Assembly (NCBI GenBank): GCA_014529385.2
Contig: CM043942.1
Location: 109,011,141 to 109,075,140 of the forward strand
Direction of reading: 5' to 3'
DNA length: 64,000 bases
Origin: Adiantum capillus-veneris
Taxonomy: Eukaryota; Streptophyta; Polypodiopsida; Polypodiales; Pteridaceae
Position 1 is the stretch's first letter. The number at the start of each line of letters is the position of its first letter. The position numbers were made by a program, and so were the translations under genes. Below, piece after piece: positions 1-8,409 of this stretch. A model generated the notes under the pieces. It made no database searches. It was not told where the DNA came from and saw only the letters and a list, made by a program, of their open reading frames with translations.

Positions 1-1052
1 TGGTTTGAGGGTTTTTTGGTAGACTTGGGCAACAAAGTACGGAGGTGTTTACACACCACCGAGGCGGTCTCTTGAGAGACGCAGTTTTTTGGAGCACACA
101 GGTGGAGTTTGCGGATGGTTTGCATATGGTTATGGCGCATGGTTGATGCCCATTATACATGCATTTTGGCAAGCACTTTCAAGTGCCGGTGAGCTCTCTT
201 GAGAGCATTGTTTTCGCATTGATCAAGTTTTCGGATTGCAAATCTTTTGGCTCTTGCTTATGCGCGGTCACTCCGTTGATGTACGTTGAGTGCGGATTGC
301 CATTGTATGTGAAAATGTGGAGCCATTTTGGCATTTCTACTCATTGGCACTGAGTAGTGTTATGGTTTATGGTAGAGATTGTACTTGAGTTTTTTGCTCA
401 GTTTTCAGAGAAAATTCTGTCGGATTTTTCCCAGATTCTCGCCATAGTTTGTGATCGAGTGTTTACTCTCGCTTTGACAGGTTTTGTCAGTTTGGACACA
501 GTTTTGTGTTTTTGTATCCACTCTCGCAAGAGTGAGGAGTTGTGTATCTTTCTTTGCTTGAGACAGTGGTTTGCTCTCGGGTGGGAGAGTCTTGTGATCT
601 CGAGCATTGTTTGCCATAGTTTTGCAGAGCTTATGCATGTATGTTGAGTGTAGTTTGATGCGCATTGATTGCTCATTGTATTGAGCTTGCAAGACAATGG
701 TTATTTTGTGTTGATAGCCATTGTGCGTCGAAACTTTGGCGAAATTTTCCCAGGAGTTTTATGCGTATCATTTATGCGATCTAGGTAGAGATTGCGGGTT
801 GCACTCAGCATTTGCGTGCGGTGTTCTCTACAGGTGGGAGATTTGTGCGTGTGTATGCATCGATACCGCACAGTGTGGGCTTGGTGATTAGCTCACAGAT
901 TGCAGTGTGATACTAGAGCATGCGAGGCTTGTATTGACATTGCGGGAGCTGTGTCTCACAGGTTTTACATTGTGTTTCTAGCCATATTTGTAGACAGTTT
1001 CCAGGTGTTGTTGGTGAGGTGGTTTTGCTTTCTAGTTTGCTACATTGTGCTC
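1..1052 (+). other. Leader of the copia element, no gene, short hairpins
   Basis: No convincing coding frame is seen. The stretch is T/G rich and contains short perfect hairpins: 67-80 (GTCTC/GAGAC around TTGA), 193-206 (GCTCTC/GAGAGC around TT) and 519-534 (CACTCT/AGAGTG around CGCA). Its place before the Gag start makes it the untranslated leader. No primer binding site was recognised. Confidence 0.5.
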
Positions 1053-1448
1053 ATGGCAGAGACAGGTGATCGCTCAGATTATGATCTCTCCGAAATGTGC
1101 ATGTTTGATGGGTCAGACTTTGCAGCATGGAGAGAGTATATGCTTGATGCATTGACACAGCGAGGGTTGCATCGACCATTGAGCGGTGATGCAGGTAGAC
1201 CTTCAAACATGTCTGACGATCAGTGGCAGGAGCTAGAGGAGATGGTACTATCTATGCTCTCTTTGCACCTTGCGGAATCTGTATATGCTCTTGTTATGTA
1301 TGAGACTACTTCGAGAGCACTTTGGCACAGATTACATGATATATATGATAGATCTGAGTCATCACGGACTCGTGTGAGACATGTACATTCACAAGCACGA
1401 CGACAGGTGACATGTTGGTATTGTGGTCATTCTGGACACGTTAGATGA
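1053..1448 (+). pseudogene. copia Gag fragment with zinc knuckle
   Basis: The start ATG at 1053 opens a frame with the pattern of a plant copia Gag N-terminus: a Phe-Asp-Gly-Ser-Asp-Phe-Ala-Ala-Trp stretch, then a MSDDQWQELEE-like helix and a segment ending LWHRLHDIYDRS. After about 105 residues the frame jumps to a CCHC-type knuckle (CWYCGHSGHVR), where a full Gag would have about 100 more residues. The open frame extends upstream to 900, but the copia pattern begins at 1053. A TGA follows the knuckle at about 1446, so the last Cys of the knuckle lies beyond the stop. It is a broken nucleocapsid gene. Confidence 0.75.
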
Positions 1449-1463
1449 TGCTGTTTTCATCGT

Positions 1464-1886
1464 ATGCGACATCGTAGGAGACATGGCAGTCTCAGAGATG
1501 TATGTAGTGATGCCATGGACTCAGTTGCTTTGACAGTTGAGGCAAATGTAGTGTCGGAGTATACTAGTGACGGGGATGTCACTTTTACCTCGAGCTATGC
1601 ACGAGATGCTATACATGTGGATAGTGCACTCCCTTCGCAGTGGTTGCTAGATGCAGATGCTATGTTCCATGTCACGCCGCATCGTGAATGGTTTTGTAGC
1701 TATTCTAGCGGGATGCTTGGTAGTGTACGTTTGAACGATGGATTGGTGCATGTGATAGCAAATGCAGGAGATGTGAGACTGTCATTACCGAGTGGTGCAT
1801 CTTACTTGTTACGACATGTGCGCTATGTACCAAATTTGACAGTGAGTTTGATCTCGATTGGTCAGCTTAGAGATTGTGGATGTTAG
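1464..1886 (+). pseudogene. copia aspartic protease region, degenerate
   Basis: A 140-residue frame carries the copia protease pattern: QWLLDADAMFHVTP stands where intact elements have W-x-x-D-S/T-G-A-S/C-x-H-x-T, then a segment ending VRYVPNLTVSLISIGQL, which is the usual protease end (VP-L--NLISV--L). The catalytic D-S-G-A reads D-A-D-A, so the Gly is lost. It follows the Gag fragment after a stop and ends at a TAG near the point where the pre-integrase domain would begin. Confidence 0.7.
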
Positions 1887-1910
1887 ATTTCGCTATGAGA
1901 GCGAGATTTT

Positions 1911-2714
1911 GTGATGCATTTGGGTTCGCTAGTGATTGCGAGAGGTGCCAGGAGTGGTACAGGTTACCCATTGCATGTGGATCACGGGAGAGACGGTGTT
2001 GTCTCTGTGATCATGCAGCCAGGTAGAGAGAGAGAGAGCAGGCGAGTCTGTTTTGCTTGTGGCTTGCAGGATGCTTTGCATGGAGTGCAGAGCAGTGACC
2101 TTGTTGTGCAAGTTGCGTCTACGGATGCACAGGTAGAGCGGGACAGCTCTAGTGAGTCACAGCAGGATGAGTCATCAGAGGTGATGACAGAGATGACTCA
2201 CATGGATGCTGAGATGTCGGCTATTGTGGAGTCATTTCTTGATATGCTTATGCGAGAGCTTGATGCAGATTCAGGACAGATGGATACTCTTGGTACACAT
2301 GTGATATGTGGTGGGCACAAGGAGTCACTCCAGAGCTCGGAGTCAGAGTGCCATGGTCTCTATGATAGGGGAAAGGATTGCCATGAGTTGAGTTCTGAGT
2401 TGGAGGTGACAGAGGTTGCCAGGTTTGCATCAACGTTCGGTGTCCTCATGTACGAGATGCTGATCTCGAGGCCCGACATAGCAGCTGCAGTGGGAGCATT
2501 TGTAGCAGGGTTGATTAGTTGTTCGATGACTGATCTCGGCATCGAGCATAGGGGAGGTTTGCAGGTATTGGACGGATACTTGCAGCAGTGCATGAGCTCT
2601 TGTAGACTCTTTGCAGAGCTTGGAGATAGCTCTGTGTGGCTTCCGCAGCGGGATGTTTGTCTATCAGTAGAGCCGGATGCACTAGCTCATCGAGAGTCAG
2701 TGGGCATAGGTTGA
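1911..2714 (+). pseudogene. copia pol remnant: pre-integrase edge, linker, RT/RNase H junction
   Basis: A 267-residue open frame. It begins with a YPLHVDH-like pre-integrase fragment, continues through an acidic Ser/Glu/Met-rich linker (about residues 75-160) such as lies between integrase and RT, and ends with a segment of the FGVLMYEMLISRPDIAAAVG type, which is the copia RT/RNase H junction. The integrase core and RT catalytic region are deleted, yet the frame stays open across the joints. Whether it makes a protein is unknown. It stops at 2712-2714. Confidence 0.65.
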
Positions 2715-2789
2715 GAGAATATCTCACCTTCTATTAGTTGTACACTAGTAGATCTTGCTTAAAGGCACATTGGCCTTTAAGTTGGAGGT

Positions 2790-2931
2790 TGTTGGGGTTG
2801 AGGCCTATGTGCCTTGACCGGTCGCCCGGGTCATGGGCGCCCGCCCACTGTTACCCTATACTTATAGTGAGTATACTGTATAAGGAGAGCTGCCACTTCA
2901 CAGTCTCCCCACCCACATCGTGTGTGTTTCT

Positions 2932-2976
<45 letters not shown>

Positions 2977-2985
2977 TGTCTGTGG
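2790..2985 (+). repeat. Partial 3' LTR of the copia element
   Basis: After a purine-rich stretch (GTTGGAGGT, 2781-2789), probably the polypurine tract, comes TGTTGGGG, a typical LTR start. Inside are TATA-like sequence around 2867-2882 and a (TC)n run. No matching CA end is seen before chromovirus leader sequence begins near 2985-3008, so the LTR looks truncated. Confidence 0.5.
2934..2970. repeat. (TC)n microsatellite
   Basis: About 18 TC dinucleotides lie inside the partial LTR. Ser-Leu-rich open frames across this run are artefacts of the repeat. Confidence 0.9.
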
Positions 2986-3007
2986 TGCTCCCCGATCCCC
3001 CTTCACA

Positions 3008-3779
3008 CGCAAGGCGACGTTTGCATGCAACGCAAATCGCGGAGCATACAAAACACAAAAACTTCAATTTCTCAAGGTACAAGTTGTTGTTTCTTTTTCT
3101 CTCTTTGCATTAGTGTGTGTTTACCATGGCCAGTGAGGATATCCCACCTACACACACGTTTGATTTTGAGCACATAGATCAAAATCAGGGCACCACGGGT
3201 GCTGCTCACATTAACATGCATAATGATGATGATCTAGGAGATCATGGGCTTGTAGATATGGCTTCTTTCAAGAATTTGGAACATCGCCAAAGCGTACTTG
3301 AAAGAAACCTCTCTGCAGTCAATGCAAATGTTACCAATCTTACAGAGTTACTTGTGAAATTTATGAATTCACAGACAACTCAAGGAGCCACAAGTGGCAC
3401 GGTTCAAGCAAACCAAGCTCGCACGACTCAAGGAGTCAAGAGACAAGTGCTGCAGAAGATGCAGAAGGTAGCAATGCATTACTTAAGAATATCACTATTC
3501 CTGAGTTTCACAGGGAAGAGCAAGATCGCAACAAGGATGCGGTCAATACGTTCTTACACAAATGGAGTGATATTCATAGATTGAGACACACCCCGGATAT
3601 AAAGAAGGCTGCGAAAACAAGTCTATCTCTTAAAGGCAAGGCCTATAAGTGGTGGATTACATTTCCAATAGATGCTCATCCTCCGTCTTGGGCTGCGTTT
3701 CAAGCTTCTTTCTCCAAAGAGTTTTTGGACTCCAATGAAGAAGATAAGAATTGGTTAGCATGGGATGCATTCTGCATGA
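3008..3779 (+). repeat. Left arm of an inverted duplication (leader + gag)
   Basis: This 772-bp stretch is repeated in inverted orientation at 5974-6746 with scattered mismatches. The space between the arms is about 2.19 kb. See the findings for the hairpin RNA idea. Confidence 0.85.
3126..3779 (+). pseudogene. chromovirus Gag, N-terminal part (forward copy)
   Basis: The ATG at 3126 (in ACCATGGCC) opens the same protein as the reverse Gag at 5438-6628. It has an acidic N-terminus, a helical segment with VLERNLSAVNANVTNLTELL, then the Retrotrans_gag core with LKGKAYKWWITFP and the [13 protein letters not shown] helix. A frameshift near 3440 moves the reading to another frame, and the copy stops abruptly at 3779 inside the core (after WLAWDAFCM), where the sequence turns into the reverse element. 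Confidence 0.85.
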
Positions 3780-4905
3780 GGATATACTGTCGATAAAATC
3801 CAGCCATGCCTAAAACTATTTGAAGCTCCTCAACCGTGTTGGGATGTGGCCATCGAAGAATGGCAGCGACCTTGTCAGTGTCCATCTTGATGCCAAAATA
3901 AGAGATCACATGACCGAGGTAATGTATCTCTGTTTTAAAGAAATCGCACTTGCTTTGCTTAGCATATAGCACATGAGCTCGTAGCTGTTCAAACACTAAT
4001 TGTAAGTGTTCTATGTGTTCATCTTCAGTCTTACTATAAATGAGAATATCATCAAGGAAAACCACAACAAATTTTCCAAGATAGGGACGTAAGACACTAT
4101 CCATGAGTGTCATAAATGTAGCTGGAGCATTGGTTAGACCAAAAGGCATAACCAAAAATTCAAAATTCCCGAACCGTGTTCTAAAGGCAGTTTTGGAGAT
4201 ATCTTTCAGTAGGATACGTACCTGGTGGTATCCTGAACGAAGATCTATCTTTGTATAGTATCTTGCCCCGTGGAGTTGATCAAACAACTCATCCACTCGA
4301 GGCAGAGGATACTTGTTCTTGATGGTTATAGCATTTAATCCGCGATAATCTACGTACATGTGCATAGTACCATCTTTCTTTTTTACCAATAGAATTGGTG
4401 ATGCCCAACGCAAAGTGCTAGGTCTAATGAAACCACGAACGAGGTAGTCAGCCAACTGACTCTCAACCTCCTTGGCTTCTTTAGCACTCATACGATAAGG
4501 TGGTTTACTCACCGGTTTAGTGCCTGGCAAGACATCTATGCCATGCTGCACATCATGTGTAGGGGGTAAACCCGGTGGTAAATCACTTGAGAACACATCA
4601 CTATACTCCGTGAGTAAGTGAGTCAGCTTTTGCCGTGCAAAAGGAGAAAGTAAACTAGAGTTATGTTGGGATGGAGAATCTTGTAATTCTTGTAATGTTT
4701 GTTTTACAACAGTTGCACGTTGCTCTATAGAAATAAAATTAAGAGCACTTTGCTCATTAGATTTGTTAACACTTAGTTTATCAGTAAAATTCATTGCACT
4801 TTGCATACCATTACTAGAATTCATTGCACTTTGCATGCCATTACTAGAATTCACCGCACTTTGCTCTTGAGAATTCACAAGATTTGGAGACAAGCAGTAA
4901 CACAA
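3780..4905 (-). pseudogene. chromovirus reverse transcriptase with 5' linker
   Basis: Reading leftwards, the frame opens with a linker of 10-residue repeats (about residues 20-45), then the RT domain: [17 protein letters not shown], the palm motif [28 protein letters not shown], and the catalytic [11 protein letters not shown] (FLDD, as usual in gypsy RT). It ends at [10 protein letters not shown], before RNase H, exactly at the junction at 3780. The open frame runs on 80 bp into antisense gag, which is meaningless. RNA-dependent DNA synthesis is the family function. This copy lacks RNase H and is not functional alone. Confidence 0.9.
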
Positions 4906-5336
4906 AAAGACTTCATCTATTAAATTTTCTTTCTACAAAATAGAAAGCTCGGCTGTACATATAAGAGGTGCAGATGGTATATTTTTCTCACCAAGAAAAA
5001 GCACATGTTTACCATTGGCCATAAAGGATAAGGAGTTGTGTTCATAACTAGTGTGCAATGTGTTTCCTAAACCATGCAGCCACTCCCGTCCTAAAACTAC
5101 ATTAGCACGGTCCATGTTCATAACTTGGAAGTCAAGGGTCGTCGTATGATCTTGAACAATAAGCTCAACCCCTTGAACTACCGTGTCCCATACTTCTTTT
5201 ATCATTCCCAGACACTGCTCCATCACATACTTGTGAGAGCATGGAGTCTATGTAAGCTTCAGTTTCTTGACTAGCTTATAGTTCAAGAAGTTATGAGTTG
5301 CACCATCATCCACTAAAATACGAACACGTTGTCCGT
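3976..5336 (-). repeat. Direct repeat, copy 1 (RT-linker-protease)
   Basis: This stretch recurs in the same orientation at 6998-8409, with few substitutions and three small length differences: a 29-bp duplication, an extra 30-bp unit and single-base changes. Both copies begin at the same RT region (AGCTCGTAG) and end at GTTGTCCGT in the protease. Confidence 0.85.
4789..4878. repeat. 30-bp minisatellite in the protease-RT linker (3 units)
   Basis: Units start at 4789, 4819 and 4849, the third diverged. Each 30-bp unit encodes a 10-residue repeat containing [10 protein letters not shown] on the minus strand, so the length keeps the frame. Confidence 0.85.
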
Positions 5337-5448
5337 TAATAGTGCCATGCATGCAAATCAAATCATGGGGGCCAAAGGTGGCTGCCACATTGAAGTAGGC
5401 ACACAACACTTGTGCTTTTCTTCCATATGAAGAACCTCTACAGCACAA
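4933..5448 (-). pseudogene. chromovirus aspartic protease
   Basis: Two adjoining minus-strand frames. 5448-5248 holds the retropepsin active site in VRILVDDGATHNFLN. 5226-4933 holds the second half with [24 protein letters not shown], the conserved retropepsin tail region. A stop and frameshift near 5230-5250 separate them. The active-site triad reads D-D-G instead of D-S/T-G. The forward copy at 35000 has the same DDG, so this is a family trait and not local damage. Confidence 0.85.
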
Positions 5449-6628
5449 TATTTAGGAGATGAATCGAATGTGAGGCGTTGCACCGTGTGCATGGCCTTTT
5501 CTTTGCCTTGCAAAGAGGAAAATATTTCTTGTTATGTTGGTCCGAAAGACATCTAAAACACAGATTATGTTTCTTTGCACGCTCAAAATCAGTAGTGCTG
5601 AGAGACCCACGCGGAGTATCTCGTGATTTCTTAGGCTTCTTAGCCTCTTGTGGGCGTGGAGAGGTAGATTGTCTCTTGTGCCTCTTGGAATGTGTGGGAA
5701 ATCTACCTCGCCATTGGCTCTTAGCCACATTGCTTTTAGCAAAAGTATTCTTAGAGTAGGGAACATTTCCTTTCCTCTCTTGGTCATCATCATATCTTTG
5801 TGCATGACTAATGGCGTTTTCCAATGTTTTTGGATGTTGGGTCTTGACATGAAGACAATAGTATTTGTCAAGACCCCTATTAAAACCCCGTATCTTTTGG
5901 AATTCATCTAGACCTTCTAGTTTTAATATGATTTCCCGATACTTTGAAAGGTACTGTGTGAGAGAGAGGCAAGTCATGCAGCATGCATCCCATGCTAACC
6001 AATTCTTATCTTCTTCATTGGTGTCCAAAAACTCTTTGGAGAAAGAAGCTTGAAACGCAGCCCAAGACGGAGGACGAGCATCTATTGGAAATGTCATCCA
6101 CCACTTATAGGCCTTGCCTTTAAGAGATAGACTCGTTTCCACAGCCGTCTTTATATCCGGGGTGTGTCTCAATCTATGAATATCACTCCATTTGTGTAAG
6201 AATGTATTGACCGCATCCTTGTTGCGATCACACTCTTCCCCGTGAAACTCAAGAATGGTGATATTCTTAAGTAATACACTGCTACCTTCTGCATCTTCTG
6301 CAGCACTTGTCTCTTGGACTCCTTGAGTCGTGCGAGCTTGGTTCCCTTGAACCATGCCACTTGTGGCTCCTTGAGTTGTCTGTGAATTCATAAATTTCAC
6401 AAGTAACTCTGTAAGATTGGTAACATTTGCATTGAGTGCAGAGAGGTTTCTTTCAAGTACGCTTTGGCAATGCTCCAAAGTCTTGAAATAAGCCATATCT
6501 ACAAGCCCATGATCTCCTAGATCATCATCATCATGAGTATTAGTGTCAGCAGCACCCATGGTGCCCTGATTTTGATCTACGTGCTTAAAGGCAAACGTGT
6601 GTGTAGGTAGGATATCCTCACTGGCCAT
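5438..6628 (-). CDS. chromovirus Gag (reverse copy, open frame)
   Basis: The ATG at 6628, in the same context as the forward copy, opens a frame of about 396 residues. It has an acidic N-terminus, a VLERNLSALNANVTNLTELL helix, and the Retrotrans_gag core ([42 protein letters not shown]), then a basic Lys/Arg-rich stretch and a zinc knuckle. The knuckle reads CFRCLSDQHNKKYF, so the last Cys of CX2CX4HX4C is Phe. A second CTRC follows. The frame ends at a TAG where related copies run on into protease. Gag would form the particle and bind RNA; the lost knuckle Cys suggests decay. The element around it is incomplete. Confidence 0.8.
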   Translation of the reverse strand: MASEDILPTHTFAFKHVDQNQGTMGAADTNTHDDDDLGDHGLVDMAYFKTLEHCQSVLERNLSALNANVTNLTELLVKFMNSQTTQGATSGMVQGNQARTTQGVQETSAAEDAEGSSVLLKNITILEFHGEECDRNKDAVNTFLHKWSDIHRLRHTPDIKTAVETSLSLKGKAYKWWMTFPIDARPPSWAAFQASFSKEFLDTNEEDKNWLAWDACCMTCLSLTQYLSKYREIILKLEGLDEFQKIRGFNRGLDKYYCLHVKTQHPKTLENAISHAQRYDDDQERKGNVPYSKNTFAKSNVAKSQWRGRFPTHSKRHKRQSTSPRPQEAKKPKKSRDTPRGSLSTTDFERAKKHNLCFRCLSDQHNKKYFPLCKAKKRPCTRCNASHSIHLLNIVL

Positions 6629-6746
6629 GGTAAACACACACTAATGCAAAGAGAGAAAAAGAAACAACAACTTGTACCTTGAGAAATTGAAGTCTTTGTG
6701 TTTTGTATGCTCCGTGATTTGTGTTACATGCGAACCTCGCCTTGCG
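5974..6746 (-). repeat. Right arm of the inverted duplication (leader + gag)
   Basis: Reverse complement of 3008-3779, covering the leader, the Gag start and the Gag core up to WLAWDACCM. On the plus strand it begins with TCATGCAGCATGCATCCCAT at 5974. Confidence 0.85.
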
Positions 6747-6997
6747 GGAAGTTGAGCACTTCACTTGTCGTTCCTTGTAAGAACACCGTTGATGATTCTT
6801 CACAAAAACTCGTCATTTTTGTGAAATCTTTTCTTCACTTTGAAGCTACCTCCTTGAGGAAAAAAGAATTTTTGGAGGAAAACTTGTCTTCCTCCAAGAA
6901 GTGAAAAGGAAGGGTAAATCTACTTCCTTGAAGTTTGAAGCTTTCCCTTTCCTTCTAGTTTTCCTTTCAACACAAGTAGACTATCTTTCCTTGTCAT
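6747..6997. other. Filler between two reverse chromovirus pieces
   Basis: About 250 bp without recognisable retroelement coding sequence, rich in TTCCTCC / GGAGGAA stretches that are partly self-complementary (around 6850-6900). It may be LTR or leader sequence of the truncated element, or filler from repair. Confidence 0.4.
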
Positions 6998-7638
6998 AGC
7001 TCGTAGTTGTTCAAACACTAATCGTAAGTGTTCTATGTGTTCATATTTAGTCTTACTGTAAATGAGAATATCATCAAGCAAAACCACACCAAGATAGGGA
7101 TGTAAGACACTATCCATGAGTGTCATAAATGTAGCTGGAGCATTGGTTAGACCAAAAGGCATAACCAAAAATTGAAAATGCCCGAACCGTGTTCTAAAGG
7201 CAGTTTTGGAGATATCTTGGAGTAGGATACGTACCTGGTGGTATCTTGCAGTAGGATACGTACCTGGTGGTATCCTGAACGAAGATCTATCTTTGTATAG
7301 TATCTTGCCCCGTGGAGTTGATCAAACAACTCATCCACTCGAGGCTGAGAATACTTGTTCTTGATGGTTATCGCATTTAATCCGCGATAATCTACGCACA
7401 TGTGCATAGTACCATCTTTCTTTTTTACCAATAGAATTGGTGATGCCCAATGCAAAGTGCTAGGTCTAATGAAACCATGAGCGAGGTAGTCAGCCAACTG
7501 ACTCTCAACCTCCTTGGCTTCTTTAGCACTCATACGATAAGGTGGTTTACTCACCAGTTTAGTGCCTGGCAAGACATCTATGCCATGTTGCACATCACGT
7601 CTAGGGGGTAAACCCGGTGGTAAATCACTTGAGAACAC
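6998..7638 (-). pseudogene. chromovirus reverse transcriptase, second reverse copy
   Basis: Repeats the RT of 3780-4905: [34 protein letters not shown] and [20 protein letters not shown] 29-bp tandem duplication at 7221-7278 shifts the frame. The catalytic region is damaged ([11 protein letters not shown] after a short deletion). It ends at 6998 in the thumb region, earlier than the first copy. Confidence 0.85.
7221..7278. repeat. 29-bp tandem duplication in RT
   Basis: Units 7221-7249 and 7250-7278 share AGTAGGATACGTACCTGGTG. Copy 1 of the direct repeat has a single unit here, so the duplication is specific to this copy. Because 29 is not a multiple of three it breaks RT. Confidence 0.9.
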
Positions 7639-7830
7639 ATCACTATACTCCGTGAGTAAGTGAGTCAGTTTTTGTTGTGCAAAAGGAGAAAGTAAACTAG
7701 AGTTATGCTAGGATGGAGAATCTTGTAATTCTTGTAATGTTTGTTTTACAACAGTTGCACGTTGCTCTATAGAATTAAAATTGAGAGCACTTTGCTCGTT
7801 AGATTTGTTAACACTTTGTTTATCAGTAAA

Positions 7831-7951
7831 ATTCATTGCACTTTGCATACCATTTACTAGAATTCATTGCACTTTGCATACCATTACTAGAATTCATTGC
7901 ACTTTGCATGCCATTACTAGAATTCACCGCACTTTGCTCTTGAGAATTCAC
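7831..7951. repeat. 30-bp minisatellite, expanded copy (4 units)
   Basis: Units start at 7831 (31 bp, one extra T), 7862, 7892 and 7922 (diverged). The sister copy at 4789 has three units. The odd 31-bp unit breaks the linker frame. Confidence 0.85.
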
Positions 7952-8005
7952 AAGATTTGGAGACAAGCAGTAACACAAAAAGACTTCATCTATTAAATTT
8001 ACTTT

Positions 8006-8409
8006 CTACAAAATAGAAAGCTCGGCTGTACATATAAGAGGTGCAGATGGTATATTTTTCTCACCAAGAAAAAGCACATGTTTACCATTGGCCATAAAGG
8101 ATAAGGAGTTGTGTTCATAACTAGTGTGCAATGTGTTTCCTAAACCATGCAGCCACTCCCGTCCTAAAACTACATTAGCACGGTCCATGTTCATAACTTG
8201 GAAGTCAAGGGTCATTGTATGATTTTGAACAATAAGCTCAACCCCTTGAGCTACCGTGTCCCATACTTCGTTATCATTCCCAGACATCTGCTCCACCACA
8301 TCTTTGTGAGAGCAGGGAGTCTGTGTAAGATTCAATTTCTTGACTAGCTTATAGTTCAAGAAGTTATGAGTTGCACCATCATCCACTAAAATACGAACAC
8401 GTTGTCCGT
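8006..8409 (-). pseudogene. chromovirus aspartic protease, second reverse copy
   Basis: One open frame holds VRILVDDGATHNFLN and the [24 protein letters not shown] tail, without the stop that splits the first copy, so this protease is better preserved. The N-terminal part is cut at 8409. The open frame runs about 20 bp past the joint into unrelated DNA. Confidence 0.85.

Larger units (their letters stand above)
1..2985 (+). mobile_element. Ty1/copia element, internally deleted, with start of 3' LTR
   Basis: Read in order, the region holds a leader (1 to about 1050), a copia Gag N-terminus, a zinc knuckle, a protease-like segment, a short pre-integrase piece, an acidic Ser-rich linker, the end of the RT / start of the RNase H region, and then an LTR start at 2790. 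Most of Gag, all of the integrase core and the catalytic RT are missing. Each missing block is a clean deletion, because the remaining parts follow copia order. The 5' LTR lies outside the window or is lost. It is a non-autonomous deletion derivative. Confidence 0.75.
6998..8409 (-). repeat. Direct repeat, copy 2 (RT-linker-protease)
   Basis: Partner of 3976-5336. The right edge at 8409 is an abrupt joint: minus-strand protease (GQRVRIL) meets plus-strand integrase. Confidence 0.85.

Noticed and set aside
2738-3177. Overlapping Ser-Leu-rich open frames, both strands
   Set aside because: They are translations of the (TC)n tract inside a partial LTR.
3700-3779. C-terminal tail of the RT frame (about 26 residues)
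   Set aside because: It is antisense gag read through the inversion joint, not part of RT.
5452-5911. Other open frames over the reverse gag
   Set aside because: Alternative frames of the Gag sequence without motifs.
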